From Planctomycetota bacterium (GTDB lineage Bacteria; Planctomycetota; UBA8108; JACQVS01), in NCBI GenBank assembly GCA_028280485.1, contig JANQLS010000085.1, positions 186,001 to 250,000 on the forward strand: a DNA stretch of 64,000 bases, written 5' to 3'. Shown in pieces: positions 32,460-40,659 of the stretch. The notes below the pieces were generated by a model, which was not told the DNA's origin, ran no database searches, and was given only the letters and a program-made list of their open reading frames with translations. Within the stretch, counting starts at the first letter, position 1; each line of letters starts with the position of its first letter. The position numbers and the translations under genes are program-made.

Positions 32460-33872
32460 TCAACTTAGAAATAGAAGTACATATGCAGTGGCTAAGATAA
32501 TATGAACAAGGGCGAATGGGAGAGCTTTTCCGATAAAAGCACCGAATGAAAGAGGCACTTTTTGCTTGTGCATAATCGTTACGGCCATCAAGGTGGAGGC
32601 CGAGCCGATCGGAGTGAGATTGCCCCCTAAATTAGCTCCAAAAATAACCGACCACCATTTTGGATTTGTTGATTCTATGTCAGGAATGCCCCCGAGAATC
32701 TTAGCTAACATTGCAGCTAAGGGAATATTATCAGTAACGGAACTAAAAAAAGCAGATCCCACCAGGACCGAACCCGTACCGGTAGTTTCTCCCAAATCCA
32801 TAACCCACTTGAGCCCAACTCCAATTTGTTTCAAGACTTGGGCGTGTTCCATCACATTGATTACAACGAAGAGGCCAGCAAAGAAACTGAGTAAGTCCCA
32901 ATCTATAGCTTGGTAGAATTTATCTGCTGTAGCTTTGTACTTGATTAAGGAAATGGCCGCAAAAGTGAGGGCGATAAATCCGAGCCCGAGTTCATTGATA
33001 TAGGGAATTTGACTGGCACCGGCGATGACTCCGATAAAGACGAGAGTCAGGATCGTTCCGAACCAAAAGAAGCCATTGCTCTCAACTCCATCGTTTTCAT
33101 CAAAGCCGGCCACGAGCTCATTGGCTTGGTTTTTCTCTTCTTCCGTGCTGAGACCTTTAATCTTGAAGAGCTTAGCTCCCATAAAAATAGTTACGATGGT
33201 GGCAATCAAGACGTAAGGGCTCGATTTGGTGAAAAATTCGACAAACGAAATTCCTGCCGTTTCCCCAACGATGATATTGGGAACAGAACTGATTAGAGTC
33301 AGTAAGCCACCGACATTAGTTAGAAGGGCTTCCGTTAATAAAAAACCAAGTAAGAGGTTTTCGCGGTTGAGTTTCCTCAGCGAAACACCGGAAAGCGATC
33401 CCACGATGATCATGGCAGTTACATTGTTTAAAACTGCTGAGAAAATGACGGTCATCAAGCAGTAATAAATCAATAGTTTAAGGGGATCTCCCTTTGAAAG
33501 CTTTGTGAGTTTGATGGCGATCCAGCTGAACAATCCCGATTTTGAAGTGACATCTACGAATAAGCTAGAACCCAAGATAATCGCGATAACGCCCCAATCG
33601 ATAGCAGGGATATAAACAGGTAATTTCAGTTGTTCTGAAAACACATTGGTTACGGGGCCAAAGGGAAGGATGCCGCAGATTGCTCCTAAAATGAGACAGA
33701 TCACCGCGAATGCTGCGACGATAACAGATTTTTTTGCATGGATCTTTTCTTCGAGCGCCAAGCAGGCAATCATCCCCACCAAAAGAGCAGAGAAGGTCAG
33801 GGTGATCCCGGTAGATACATCACCGTGGTGTTGAGCGCTACCTTCGACTAGAAGTGGAAGAATGGTGTTCAT
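32460..33872 (-). CDS. Ion transporter of the ArsB/NhaD/CitM superfamily
   Basis: 470 residues with about 11-12 hydrophobic membrane segments. Family-typical features occur in both halves of the inverted-repeat fold. First half: 'IDWGVIAIILGSSLFVDVTSKSGLFSWIA', 'SAVLNNVTAMIIVGSLSG', 'LLTEALLTNVGGLLTLISSVPNIIVG'. Second half: 'IDWDLLSFFAGLFVVINVMEHAQVL', 'SSVTDNIPLAAMLA', 'VIFGANLGGNLTPIGSASTLMAV'. The paired 'NNVTA/DNIP' and 'GG..T.iss.pN / GGN.TPIGSAS' motifs mark SLC13/ArsB-type carriers and Na+/H+ antiporters (NhaD). Without an arsenic or sulfate gene nearby, the substrate is undecided. It starts 25 bases after a universal-stress-like gene, suggesting ion or pH homeostasis within a stress operon. 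Confidence 0.85.
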   Translation of the reverse strand: MNTILPLLVEGSAQHHGDVSTGITLTFSALLVGMIACLALEEKIHAKKSVIVAAFAVICLILGAICGILPFGPVTNVFSEQLKLPVYIPAIDWGVIAIILGSSLFVDVTSKSGLFSWIAIKLTKLSKGDPLKLLIYYCLMTVIFSAVLNNVTAMIIVGSLSGVSLRKLNRENLLLGFLLTEALLTNVGGLLTLISSVPNIIVGETAGISFVEFFTKSSPYVLIATIVTIFMGAKLFKIKGLSTEEEKNQANELVAGFDENDGVESNGFFWFGTILTLVFIGVIAGASQIPYINELGLGFIALTFAAISLIKYKATADKFYQAIDWDLLSFFAGLFVVINVMEHAQVLKQIGVGLKWVMDLGETTGTGSVLVGSAFFSSVTDNIPLAAMLAKILGGIPDIESTNPKWWSVIFGANLGGNLTPIGSASTLMAVTIMHKQKVPLSFGAFIGKALPFALVHIILATAYVLLFLS

Positions 33873-33897
33873 CGAGAATTTATCCCTAGAAAATCAA

Positions 33898-34752
33898 TCA
33901 AAGCATCAAGAGAGGAAGCTGGCGAAATTCGACTGCTAAGGGGTAGGCCATTCCATGCATGGCAAGCTGATCTTCATCTTTTGTATTAAAGATCAGCAAA
34001 TCGATTTCGTGCTCCAAAATCAGGCGTTTGTAATCTTCTAAATGTTTTCCAAGAGTTACGATTTCTTCGATGGATACATGCTCACTCAAGCCTTCTAAGG
34101 CTTTCTTACACGAGAGAATGTAATCATGAGGTTCTTTCAAGGAGAGCTTGAGAATATCTTCTCTCGCTCCTTCGGTGTCGATTGTAGGAATCTTTGATAT
34201 GAGATCCATCGTACGTTCGAAGCGAATTTCATCCTCGATGTGGGTTAAGAACAACTTTCCGTTAGGAGCGGTGAAACGGTAAGCAAAGTTGACCAATTCT
34301 TCTTCCCCTGCGAGGTGATCGGTAATCGCCATGACGCGATCGGTATTTAGGAGAGGGCAGGATTTCTCATCGGAAACCTCGGGGTGATGGATGACGAGAA
34401 CAGGATGAGGAGTGACTTGAGTGAGGACGTCTAAGGCTTCACCGAGACCATAGGGCCACTTCCAACCGTTACTTTTTAAATGCCGGTAAGTGGCGATGAG
34501 ATCAGGTCGGTGTTGGTCAACCAAGGTTAATAACTCGTTGACGTTATCGTATTGGTTTCCCGTAACTATCTGGTAGTTGACATCATCACCTAAAGCCCTG
34601 AGGAAGACCTTCAAAGGCTCAGTAAATTCTTGAGCTCTTTCTTGATCCAGATCAGTCACGACCAAAACATTTTTGATCGTTGGAAGATGGGAATGGAAGA
34701 CGGGTTTATCCGCCGCCCGAAACATACTCTCAAATTGATCGACTTTAGTCAT
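33898..34752 (-). CDS. Universal stress protein-like tandem-domain protein
   Basis: 284 residues, soluble, with two alpha/beta halves. The first has 'IKNVLVVTDLDQERAQEFTEPLKVFLRAL' and 'ATYRHLKSNGWKWPYGLGEALDVLTQVTPHPVLVIHHP'. The second has 'RVMAITDHLAGEEELVNFAYRFTAPNGKLFLTHIEDE' and 'LEDYKRLILEHEIDLLIFNTKDEDQLAMHGMAYPLAVEFRQLPLLML'. The strand 'VLVVTD', the helix, and the final 'h..PvL.i' strand follow the Usp pattern, but the ATP-binding G-2x-G-9x-G(S/T) motif is only weakly present, so nucleotide binding is unsure. The gene lies between an SDR gene (58 bases upstream) and the ion transporter, which fits a Usp regulating a linked membrane carrier. Confidence 0.65.
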   Translation of the reverse strand: MTKVDQFESMFRAADKPVFHSHLPTIKNVLVVTDLDQERAQEFTEPLKVFLRALGDDVNYQIVTGNQYDNVNELLTLVDQHRPDLIATYRHLKSNGWKWPYGLGEALDVLTQVTPHPVLVIHHPEVSDEKSCPLLNTDRVMAITDHLAGEEELVNFAYRFTAPNGKLFLTHIEDEIRFERTMDLISKIPTIDTEGAREDILKLSLKEPHDYILSCKKALEGLSEHVSIEEIVTLGKHLEDYKRLILEHEIDLLIFNTKDEDQLAMHGMAYPLAVEFRQLPLLML

Positions 34753-34810
34753 GACTCTCGTCCTGCCTCATACCCGAAATCGTGATGAACTGTAGATGGT
34801 GGACCGATTC

Positions 34811-35566
34811 TTACATCGGGGTCATTCCGCCATTCACGCAGAGGTATTGACCCGTAATAAACCCAGCCTCTTCACTGGCAAAAAAGCTGACGGCATGACC
34901 GACGTCGGCGGGCACTCCCCAACGTTTCATTGGAATTTCAGAGAAGTAACCGTCTTTCATTTCTTGGGGGTCTTTTTCGTGACGTTCAACTGGAATCCAA
35001 CCCGGCGCAATTAAATTCATGGTGATTCCAAATGGAGCGAGTTCGTTAGCCATGCTACGGTTGAAACCCGTTTGGGCTCCCTTAGAACTTACATAAGCAC
35101 TGAAATTGGGAATACCACGGTTAAAAACTTCACTACCGATATTGATGATGCGACCCCATTTTTTCTCTTTCATCGCAGGTAAGGCTGCGCGAGTTAAGTA
35201 ATAGGGGCTTTTGATGAAGAAATCGATCATGGCTTGATAATGATCCCAAGTGTATTCTTCGATGGGCATTTGGGGTTGATCGGGAGTCGCATTGATCACC
35301 AAGATATCGACATCACCTAATTTTTCTGAGATGTCTTTGAAGAGTTGATTCACGCTATCTTCGTCAGCAACGGAGGCTCGAAAGATATCAGCCTCGACGC
35401 CTTCACTTTGAATTTCGGCTAAGGCTTTTTCTGCGCGTTCTTGGTTGTTGTAATAGTTAACCGCAACTTTAGCACCACACTTTCCCAGTTGGATGGCGGT
35501 TGCTTTTCCCAAACCCGTCGTACTTCCAGTGACCAAGGCCACGTGGTTACTTAAATCGTAAGCCAT
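34811..35566 (-). CDS. Short-chain dehydrogenase/reductase, FabG-like
   Basis: 251 residues, the standard SDR length. The cofactor loop is 'VTGSTTGLGKATA' (TGxxxGxG), and the Asn motif region is 'LVINATPDQPQ', which replaces the usual NNAG with NATP. The catalytic set is Ser ('IINIGSEVFNRG'), then Tyr and Lys in 'YVSSKGAQTGF'. The C-terminus is 'GMTPM' with the family 'GQYLCVNGG' motif. The NRN...YYNNQERA region after beta-2 suggests NADP(H). It is the third gene in a run with another SDR and the AhpD-like gene. It may reduce a carbonyl in a pathway shared with them; the substrate is unknown. AAGGAG lies seven bases upstream of the ATG. Confidence 0.88.
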   Translation of the reverse strand: MAYDLSNHVALVTGSTTGLGKATAIQLGKCGAKVAVNYYNNQERAEKALAEIQSEGVEADIFRASVADEDSVNQLFKDISEKLGDVDILVINATPDQPQMPIEEYTWDHYQAMIDFFIKSPYYLTRAALPAMKEKKWGRIINIGSEVFNRGIPNFSAYVSSKGAQTGFNRSMANELAPFGITMNLIAPGWIPVERHEKDPQEMKDGYFSEIPMKRWGVPADVGHAVSFFASEEAGFITGQYLCVNGGMTPM

Positions 35567-35640
35567 TTCAAATCTCCTTTATTTTTTAGCTTCACTCGTA
35601 ACTTTTTGGAGGATGCTAAAAACAATTGATCTTAATTTTT

Positions 35641-36204
35641 CTAATTCTCATAGCCAGGATCTTGAAGCCCAAAGGAATCTGCAACTCGATTAAAAAATGC
35701 GAATATCGAAGTGATGTAAACGGCTTCTGCAATCTGCTGATCATCCCATCCCACCTGACGAAGGTTCTGAATATCTTCATCCGTTGTTTTGTAGGCATTG
35801 AGAGTTATTTTTTCAACGAGCTTTAATAGATCCTGTTCTTTTTTTGGAATTGCTTGATGATCTCGTTTGCCTTGCCTTAAAGCTTCAACCACTTCGCTCT
35901 CTTCATCTTGCAACTGCAAGAAGTATGCGTGAGCCCCCGTTCAGTAGGGGCAGCTGTTTAAGCTTGAGACGTAGGTTGCGATCATCTCTTTAAGTCTGCG
36001 AGTTAATGCCCCATCTTCAAAGTGAAGAGGGTAAATTAATTCGATGATCTTTTTTAACAAATCGGGTCGGGGAGATAGAGCCCTTAGAATTCCGGGGACT
36101 TCCGTTCTACCTGGATTGGCATCAAACCAGGATTGGTAGATTTCGGCTAGTTCTCCTTGAGCTTCGTTTTCGGTGACCCATTCAATTCGAGGAGTAAATC
36201 CCAT
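35641..36204 (-). CDS. AhpD-like (peroxidase-related) protein with in-frame TGA: candidate selenoprotein, CxxU
   Basis: Two short frames, separated only by one TGA (35943-35941) in the same frame, together give a complete ~187-residue member of the carboxymuconolactone decarboxylase / AhpD-like peroxidase-related family. The ATG at 36204 follows the SDR stop by two bases. Residues 1-87 include 'IEWVTENEAQGELAEIYQSW' and 'LKEMIATYVSSLNSCPY'. After TGA the frame continues 'TGAHAYFLQLQDEESEVVEALR' and ends 'FAFFNRVADSFGLQDPGYEN'. The family motif is LN.CPYC.(G/A)AHA, so TGA falls on the second redox cysteine: C85-P-Y-U88. A 16-base hairpin follows 19 bases downstream with G in its loop, as in bacterial SECIS elements. 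AhpD-like selenoproteins are known in other bacteria. A nonsense mutation is the alternative; no sel genes lie in this window. Confidence 0.72.
35906..35921 (-). promoter_or_regulatory. SECIS-like hairpin downstream of the in-frame TGA
   Basis: On the minus strand the sequence TCTTGCAGTTGCAAGA folds as a six-base stem with loop AGTT. It begins 19 bases after the TGA at 35943-35941, and the loop is 25-28 bases downstream. A G in the first two loop positions and a TGA-to-loop distance of about 16-37 bases are the features generally used for bacterial SECIS elements, and both are met. The stem is short, so an extended or bulged outer pairing (CTTC/GAAG) may contribute. Confidence 0.5.
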
Positions 36205-36206
36205 GA

Positions 36207-37064
36207 TTAAACTCCGCTGAAGGCTTCGAATCCTCCGTCGATGGGAATGACAGTTCCCGTCATGAATTTCCCTGCGTCTGACACTAAACAAAGAGTTATT
36301 CCTAAGAGATCTCCCGGCTCGCCAAACTTTCTCATGGGAGTTTGGCTGATGATGGTGTTACCGCGAGTGGTTAACTCTCCGGTTTTTTCATCGGTGAGGA
36401 GGAAGCGATTTTGTTCCGTTAAGAAAAATCCAGGGGCGATGGCATTCACTCGAATGTTGAGTGGAGCCAAGTGAACAGCTAGCCACTGAGTAAAATTCGA
36501 TACCGCTGCCTTTGATGCCGAATAACCCGCAACTTTAGTGAGTGGTTTGAAGGCGGCCATCGATGAAATATTGAGGATCGTTCCTCCACCTCGTTCATGG
36601 ATGGCTTTACCAAAAATCTGACACGTTCGAATGGTACCTAGTAGATTCACATCGATGACTGAGCTGAAACTATCCATTTGAAGTTGAAAGAAACTTGTAC
36701 CTTCATCACTTCCCTCAACAGATGCTTCAGTGGCTCGCTCTAGGCTTGCGGTGGCTCCAGGCTGATTTCCTCCAGCACCATTGATGAGGATATCGATTCC
36801 CCCGAAGGCATCCGTGATTTCTTTGAGTGCTGCTTCAAGACTTTCGTCGCTCAATACATCAGCAGAGATCGCGATGGCTTTTCCACCTGCTTCTTCAATC
36901 GCCTGAGCTACAGGGGCAGATTTTTCTTTATTGCGATTTAAAAGGGCAACCGAAGCCCCGGCTTCGCCCAGCCCCTTGGCGATTTCGGAGCACAAGACTC
37001 CTCCACCCCCAGTGATCACGGCGACCTTACCACTGAGGTCGATTTGAAATGGGTTAATTGACAT
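36207..37064 (-). CDS. Short-chain dehydrogenase/reductase, sugar-acid/KduD-like
   Basis: 285 residues. The cofactor motif is 'AVITGGGGVLCSEIAKGL' (TGGGGxL, a variant of TGxxxGxG). Further motifs are 'ILINGAGGNQPGAT', the catalytic Ser in 'ILNISSMAAFKPL', 'YSASKAAVSNF' with Tyr/Lys, and 'IRVNAIAPGFF'. An insertion around residues 110-130 and the 'NGAGGNQPGAT' sequence are typical of SDRs annotated as D-mannonate/fructuronate or gluconate-type oxidoreductases. That substrate class is a suggestion only. It leads the minus-strand run that includes the candidate AhpD-like selenoprotein (TAATCATG junction), so the two are probably co-translated and may share a redox pathway. Confidence 0.85.
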   Translation of the reverse strand: MSINPFQIDLSGKVAVITGGGGVLCSEIAKGLGEAGASVALLNRNKEKSAPVAQAIEEAGGKAIAISADVLSDESLEAALKEITDAFGGIDILINGAGGNQPGATASLERATEASVEGSDEGTSFFQLQMDSFSSVIDVNLLGTIRTCQIFGKAIHERGGGTILNISSMAAFKPLTKVAGYSASKAAVSNFTQWLAVHLAPLNIRVNAIAPGFFLTEQNRFLLTDEKTGELTTRGNTIISQTPMRKFGEPGDLLGITLCLVSDAGKFMTGTVIPIDGGFEAFSGV

Positions 37065-37269
37065 AACTCAACTTTCGAGTGGGTGTAAGACTTCCAAGCT
37101 CTCCATGATAGTAGTGAATCATATGAGTGATTTAGAACTCATCGAAGCACAGAAAGCTTGGATAAAGTGGGTGTTTGTCGTTTCGAATGAAATGGAGTTT
37201 AGATGAAAATTCCAAACCCCAGAGCTAAGCATGATAACGAATGAGCTTCGACTTGAACAGCCAAGATGC

Positions 37270-39153
37270 TTAACTTTCAGGCTCGGAAAGTTCCTTTCGG
37301 GCGGGGGAGGTGATCTCTTTGGGATATCCGCTGACTTCTAAGACTTTAAGGGCATTTCTGCTCTGGGCGGGACCTGATCTGAGGAGGTAGTCAAAGGTCA
37401 TGGTGTCTTCCTGAACGTGCTCACGGAAGTGGTAGTTTGTCATGCCTTCTTCTTTTAATTCCGTCACTAAATGCGTCAGCTGTCCATCGTGGGTTGCGAC
37501 CAGGGAGAGGACTTGGCAGTCCCGCAAATTTCTTAAAATCGAACGGGAAATCGCAAGTCTTTCGGCCGAGTTGGTTCCCCTGAAAAGCTCGTCTAAGATC
37601 GCTAAAACTTTGGGGCTTTCTTTTGAAGCTTGAACCATTCGCAAGACCCGCTCAACCTCGACTTGGAAATAGCTTTTACCATCGTCAAGGGAATCCCGAA
37701 TATTGATATCGCTTAGTAGTTCAAGGGGAGTCCAAGACAATTCTTCACTACAGACCGGCCCACCTGCATGCGCTAAGACTAAGTTCGTTCCAATGGCTTT
37801 TAGGAATGTCGATTTCCCCGCCATATTACTTCCGGTGATGATCCAGATGCGATCCGAATCACCCAGGTGAACATCGTTCCTTACTAATCCCTCATAATCA
37901 AGAAGGGGATGTGCCAGTTGCTTTGCCTTGATGAAAGGAAGAGACTGCTCTTTAACTTCTGGCATGGTGAAGTCGGGTTGCTCAATTAAGGGAAGAGCTA
38001 AAGACGTCAAGGCTTCTGTTTCACCAAGGGCAGTCAATGCGTGGTTGAGTTCATCGAGATAGAGTTCTAACTTTCGCTCGGCGTGGGGGAGAATTTGTAG
38101 TTCCCAAAGAGTGATCAAGTTGATGAGTTCATAAAGTGGACCCATCGAATGAAGGCCGAGCCTTGAAATGGATTTGTTGAGCCTTTGAGAGGGAAGTTCA
38201 AATTTTTGAAGATGGGTTTGAATTTGTTGGATCGGCTTCCCTTTCAATTCCTCAGACTTGAGTAGGGCGTACAATCCGGGAATTCGTTCTAACCATGGGC
38301 CAAGATGCAAAAGGCGTTGTCTGGAAAAATTAGCTTTCTTAGCTTGGAGACCGATGATTCCAATGTTGATGATCAGCAAGATAGTGGTGATGGGCCAAGC
38401 TCGAGTGTCGAAAAAGGCAGCCCCCAAAGTGATTGGAGTTAAACAACCTAAAAGGTGACTGACTAAAGTTAGTAGAGGCCTTCGACTGAAATGGCATGGT
38501 TGTTTTAAATCTTGAGCCACCTGCAAACCAGAAAAGGATCGCAAGCCCACCAAGTGCTCTAATATCTTTCGAATCAAGGATTCATTTTGGCTCAGAGAAA
38601 TCACACTTTGTTGTCGCTCTCGAATTACGCCTTCGTTTTTTAATGGATTCAAGAGCAGGTGGTGGAGTCGGGTTGCTCCGAAGGCTGTACTGGATACATC
38701 TAAAAATCCAAATAAGGTGCGGGCTCCTTCTAAGATTTGAAGGTCGTCGACTACACTCTCATCCAAAACTCGCTCGGATTCATGGTCGGAATAGGTACCT
38801 TTTGCTTCGTAGTAGGAGTTTAAATCAGAATGAGGTTCTTCTGCTTCGCGAGATCCTTTTCGGGTCGATCTTCGATTCAACGATTCTTCATTGAGTGTGA
38901 TTCGATCCGTAATAAATTTGATTAACTTTAATTTTCCCGCATGAATAAAAATGAGTATAAAAAATACAAAGGTAAAAAAGCCTGAGATGATTCCAAATGC
39001 CGGTCGGTTGTCTGAAAGCCAAAAATAAACTAAGACGACAATCAACGCAAAGAGAACTAAGCGCGTGAGCGAAAGGGTTTTAGCTTCATCTTTTGCTTTT
39101 TTAAGCTGAGCTTGGAGTGCATCTAGTGGATGTTGGGGATCATTTGTGCTCAT
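37270..39153 (-). CDS. MutS-like ATPase with N-terminal membrane helices
   Basis: 627 residues. The N-terminus has two adjacent hydrophobic helices (~28-45 and ~50-70, 'LVLFALIVVLVYFWL', 'GFFTFVFFILIFIHAG'), and another hydrophobic pair occurs near 225-270. The middle is the MutS core/clamp-like helical region ('GARTLFGFLDVSSTAFGATRLHHLLLNPL'). The C-terminal ATPase has Walker A 'ITGSNMAGKSTFLKAIG' (~435-451), 'INIRDSLDDGKSYFQVEVERV', Walker B 'VLAILDELFRGTNS' and 'LVATHDGQL'. The mismatch-recognition domain I (Phe-x-Glu) is absent, so it is not a canonical MutS. Related membrane MutS-like proteins of unknown role are known in Bacteroidota and other phyla. It may follow the phnW-like gene in one transcript (49 bases). 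Confidence 0.82.
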   Translation of the reverse strand: MSTNDPQHPLDALQAQLKKAKDEAKTLSLTRLVLFALIVVLVYFWLSDNRPAFGIISGFFTFVFFILIFIHAGKLKLIKFITDRITLNEESLNRRSTRKGSREAEEPHSDLNSYYEAKGTYSDHESERVLDESVVDDLQILEGARTLFGFLDVSSTAFGATRLHHLLLNPLKNEGVIRERQQSVISLSQNESLIRKILEHLVGLRSFSGLQVAQDLKQPCHFSRRPLLTLVSHLLGCLTPITLGAAFFDTRAWPITTILLIINIGIIGLQAKKANFSRQRLLHLGPWLERIPGLYALLKSEELKGKPIQQIQTHLQKFELPSQRLNKSISRLGLHSMGPLYELINLITLWELQILPHAERKLELYLDELNHALTALGETEALTSLALPLIEQPDFTMPEVKEQSLPFIKAKQLAHPLLDYEGLVRNDVHLGDSDRIWIITGSNMAGKSTFLKAIGTNLVLAHAGGPVCSEELSWTPLELLSDINIRDSLDDGKSYFQVEVERVLRMVQASKESPKVLAILDELFRGTNSAERLAISRSILRNLRDCQVLSLVATHDGQLTHLVTELKEEGMTNYHFREHVQEDTMTFDYLLRSGPAQSRNALKVLEVSGYPKEITSPARKELSEPES

Positions 39154-39202
39154 AAAACTGTGCTGACTTGAAGTCGGGCTGTCTTCTTTACTTTTGGGGA
39201 AA

Positions 39203-40336
39203 TTACCAACTTTTTAATTCGAGGCGTACTCTCTGGATGGCTTGAAGTAAACCATCTACATCTTCGTGATCGAGTTGACCAATATTAGCGATGCGAAAGG
39301 TGTCGATGTCGCTGAGCTTGCCCGGGTAGATAATATAGCCCTCTTTATGCAGGCATTCATAAAATGAGGAAAATTCAAATCGATCCGAGGGGAAGTAAAA
39401 TGCGGTGATGATGTGGCTTTGGTGCTCCGGTTTAACATACGGCTTAAAGCCTAGTTCTCGCATTCCTTTAACCAGGCGCTGATGGCTTTTTTTATACCTC
39501 TGCCCTCTTGCCTCAGGCCCACCCTCCGCATCGAGTTCACGAAGTGCTTGCTCAAAGGCGAGCAAAACGTGGGTAGGAGGTGTAAATCTAAATTGCCCTG
39601 TTCGTTCCATATATTCCCATTGATGGAAGATGTCGAAGCTCAACGCTCGTGCTTGACCTTTCATCGCTTGGACAGCCGATATCTTCGACAAGATGAAGGC
39701 AAAGCCCGGAACTCCTTCGACGCATTTATTGGCCGACCCTATCAAGTGATCGATTGGGCCTCGTTCGAAATCGATCTCTTCACCCGTGCCGATGGGGTAA
39801 GAACCAAAGGTGGATATGGCATCCACGATAAAGCGTCGCCCATGCTTCTTGACGATATCACCTAATTCGCCGATAGGATTTAACTGGCCGGTAGTGGTTT
39901 CACCGTGAACACAAGCGACATGAGTGATGCTTTGATCCGCATCAAGGATTTCATCTAACACCTTCGGGTCGTGCGGTGTATCTTCAGGATCGATATGAAT
40001 TTGAAATGGGATGCGAGACGCCTCCGCAATCAAACGCATACGATTGCCGTAAGCTCCATTATTGAGGATGAGAAGCTTATCCGAATCACTGACAGCACAG
40101 CCGAGTACGGCTTCAACGGCGTAGGATCCACTTCCTTGAAGCAAAGTACAAGTTTCACTTCCCGGGGCTAATGCCATCAATCCTTCGCGAATTTTTTTTA
40201 CGACTTCAATACAGTCGATGTCCCATGAGCCGATATCGATGAGCATCGCATCTTTAACTGTCTGCGAGGTGCTGAGAGGGCCGGGAGTCAAAAGGAGGCG
40301 TTGACCCGTTTTGTTTTCAGGTTGAGCTAATGACAT
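39203..40336 (-). CDS. phnW: 2-aminoethylphosphonate--pyruvate transaminase-like PLP enzyme
   Basis: 377 residues, class V aminotransferase fold. Motifs: 'LLLTPGPLSTSQTVKDAML', 'LLQGSGSYAVEAVLG', 'HGETTTGQLNPI', Asp172 in 'FIVDAISTFGSYPI', and the Schiff-base lysine Lys204 in 'GSANKCVEGVPGFAF'. The 'SANKCVEGVPGF' stretch and 'TPGPLsTS..V' are characteristic of PhnW, which converts 2-aminoethylphosphonate and pyruvate to phosphonoacetaldehyde and alanine. A PhnX hydrolase or PhnA/PhnY partner is not adjacent, so it may act in phosphonate breakdown with distant genes or, less likely, in synthesis. It lies 15 bases after the ABM monooxygenase gene. Confidence 0.85.
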   Translation of the reverse strand: MSLAQPENKTGQRLLLTPGPLSTSQTVKDAMLIDIGSWDIDCIEVVKKIREGLMALAPGSETCTLLQGSGSYAVEAVLGCAVSDSDKLLILNNGAYGNRMRLIAEASRIPFQIHIDPEDTPHDPKVLDEILDADQSITHVACVHGETTTGQLNPIGELGDIVKKHGRRFIVDAISTFGSYPIGTGEEIDFERGPIDHLIGSANKCVEGVPGFAFILSKISAVQAMKGQARALSFDIFHQWEYMERTGQFRFTPPTHVLLAFEQALRELDAEGGPEARGQRYKKSHQRLVKGMRELGFKPYVKPEHQSHIITAFYFPSDRFEFSSFYECLHKEGYIIYPGKLSDIDTFRIANIGQLDHEDVDGLLQAIQRVRLELKSW

Positions 40337-40350
40337 AATAGTAAAGCTGT

Positions 40351-40659
40351 TTACCAGTCGTTTTCATTTTGAGGACAGACTACAGAATGCATCTTTCCGA
40401 TTCGAGGTTGATCCATCCAATCAGCTACAGTATCTCTCCACTTGAGGTAGTGAGCAGTTTCTTTGTGTGCTTTCACGGCATCTTCATCGATATACACTTC
40501 ATAGAGAACAAACTTGCTGGGATCTTCCCCCGATTGAAGAACATCGAAGCGCAAATTCCCGGGCTCTTTTCGAGTGTTCTGATGGTTTTCCAAGGAGGCC
40601 GTTTTAAATTCCTCGATGTGGTTTTCTTTGACGAAGACGTCTACACAATAAACGATCAT
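40351..40659 (-). CDS. Antibiotic biosynthesis monooxygenase (ABM) domain protein
   Basis: 102 residues, single ferredoxin-like ABM domain: 'MIVYCVDVFVKENHIEEFKTASLENHQNTRKEPGNLRFDVLQS', 'FVLYEVYIDEDAVKAHKETAHYLKW' (quoted in part). 'EPGnlrFdv.....p..fvlyEvY.deda...H..t.Hy..w' is the family signature, as in LsrG/YgiN-type small dimeric enzymes. Its ATG overlaps the stop of the NFACT gene (ATGA), giving translational coupling. Members act on quinones or autoinducer phosphates; here it sits next to a PhnW-like gene, but a metabolic link is speculative. Confidence 0.88.
   Translation of the reverse strand: MIVYCVDVFVKENHIEEFKTASLENHQNTRKEPGNLRFDVLQSGEDPSKFVLYEVYIDEDAVKAHKETAHYLKWRDTVADWMDQPRIGKMHSVVCPQNENDW

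Noticed and set aside
35641-36291. Frameshifted or broken AhpD-like pseudogene
   Set aside because: Both halves are in the same frame with only one TGA between them, the stop falls exactly on the redox Cys codon, and the family pattern is intact on both sides. Selenocysteine explains this better, though a nonsense mutation is not excluded.
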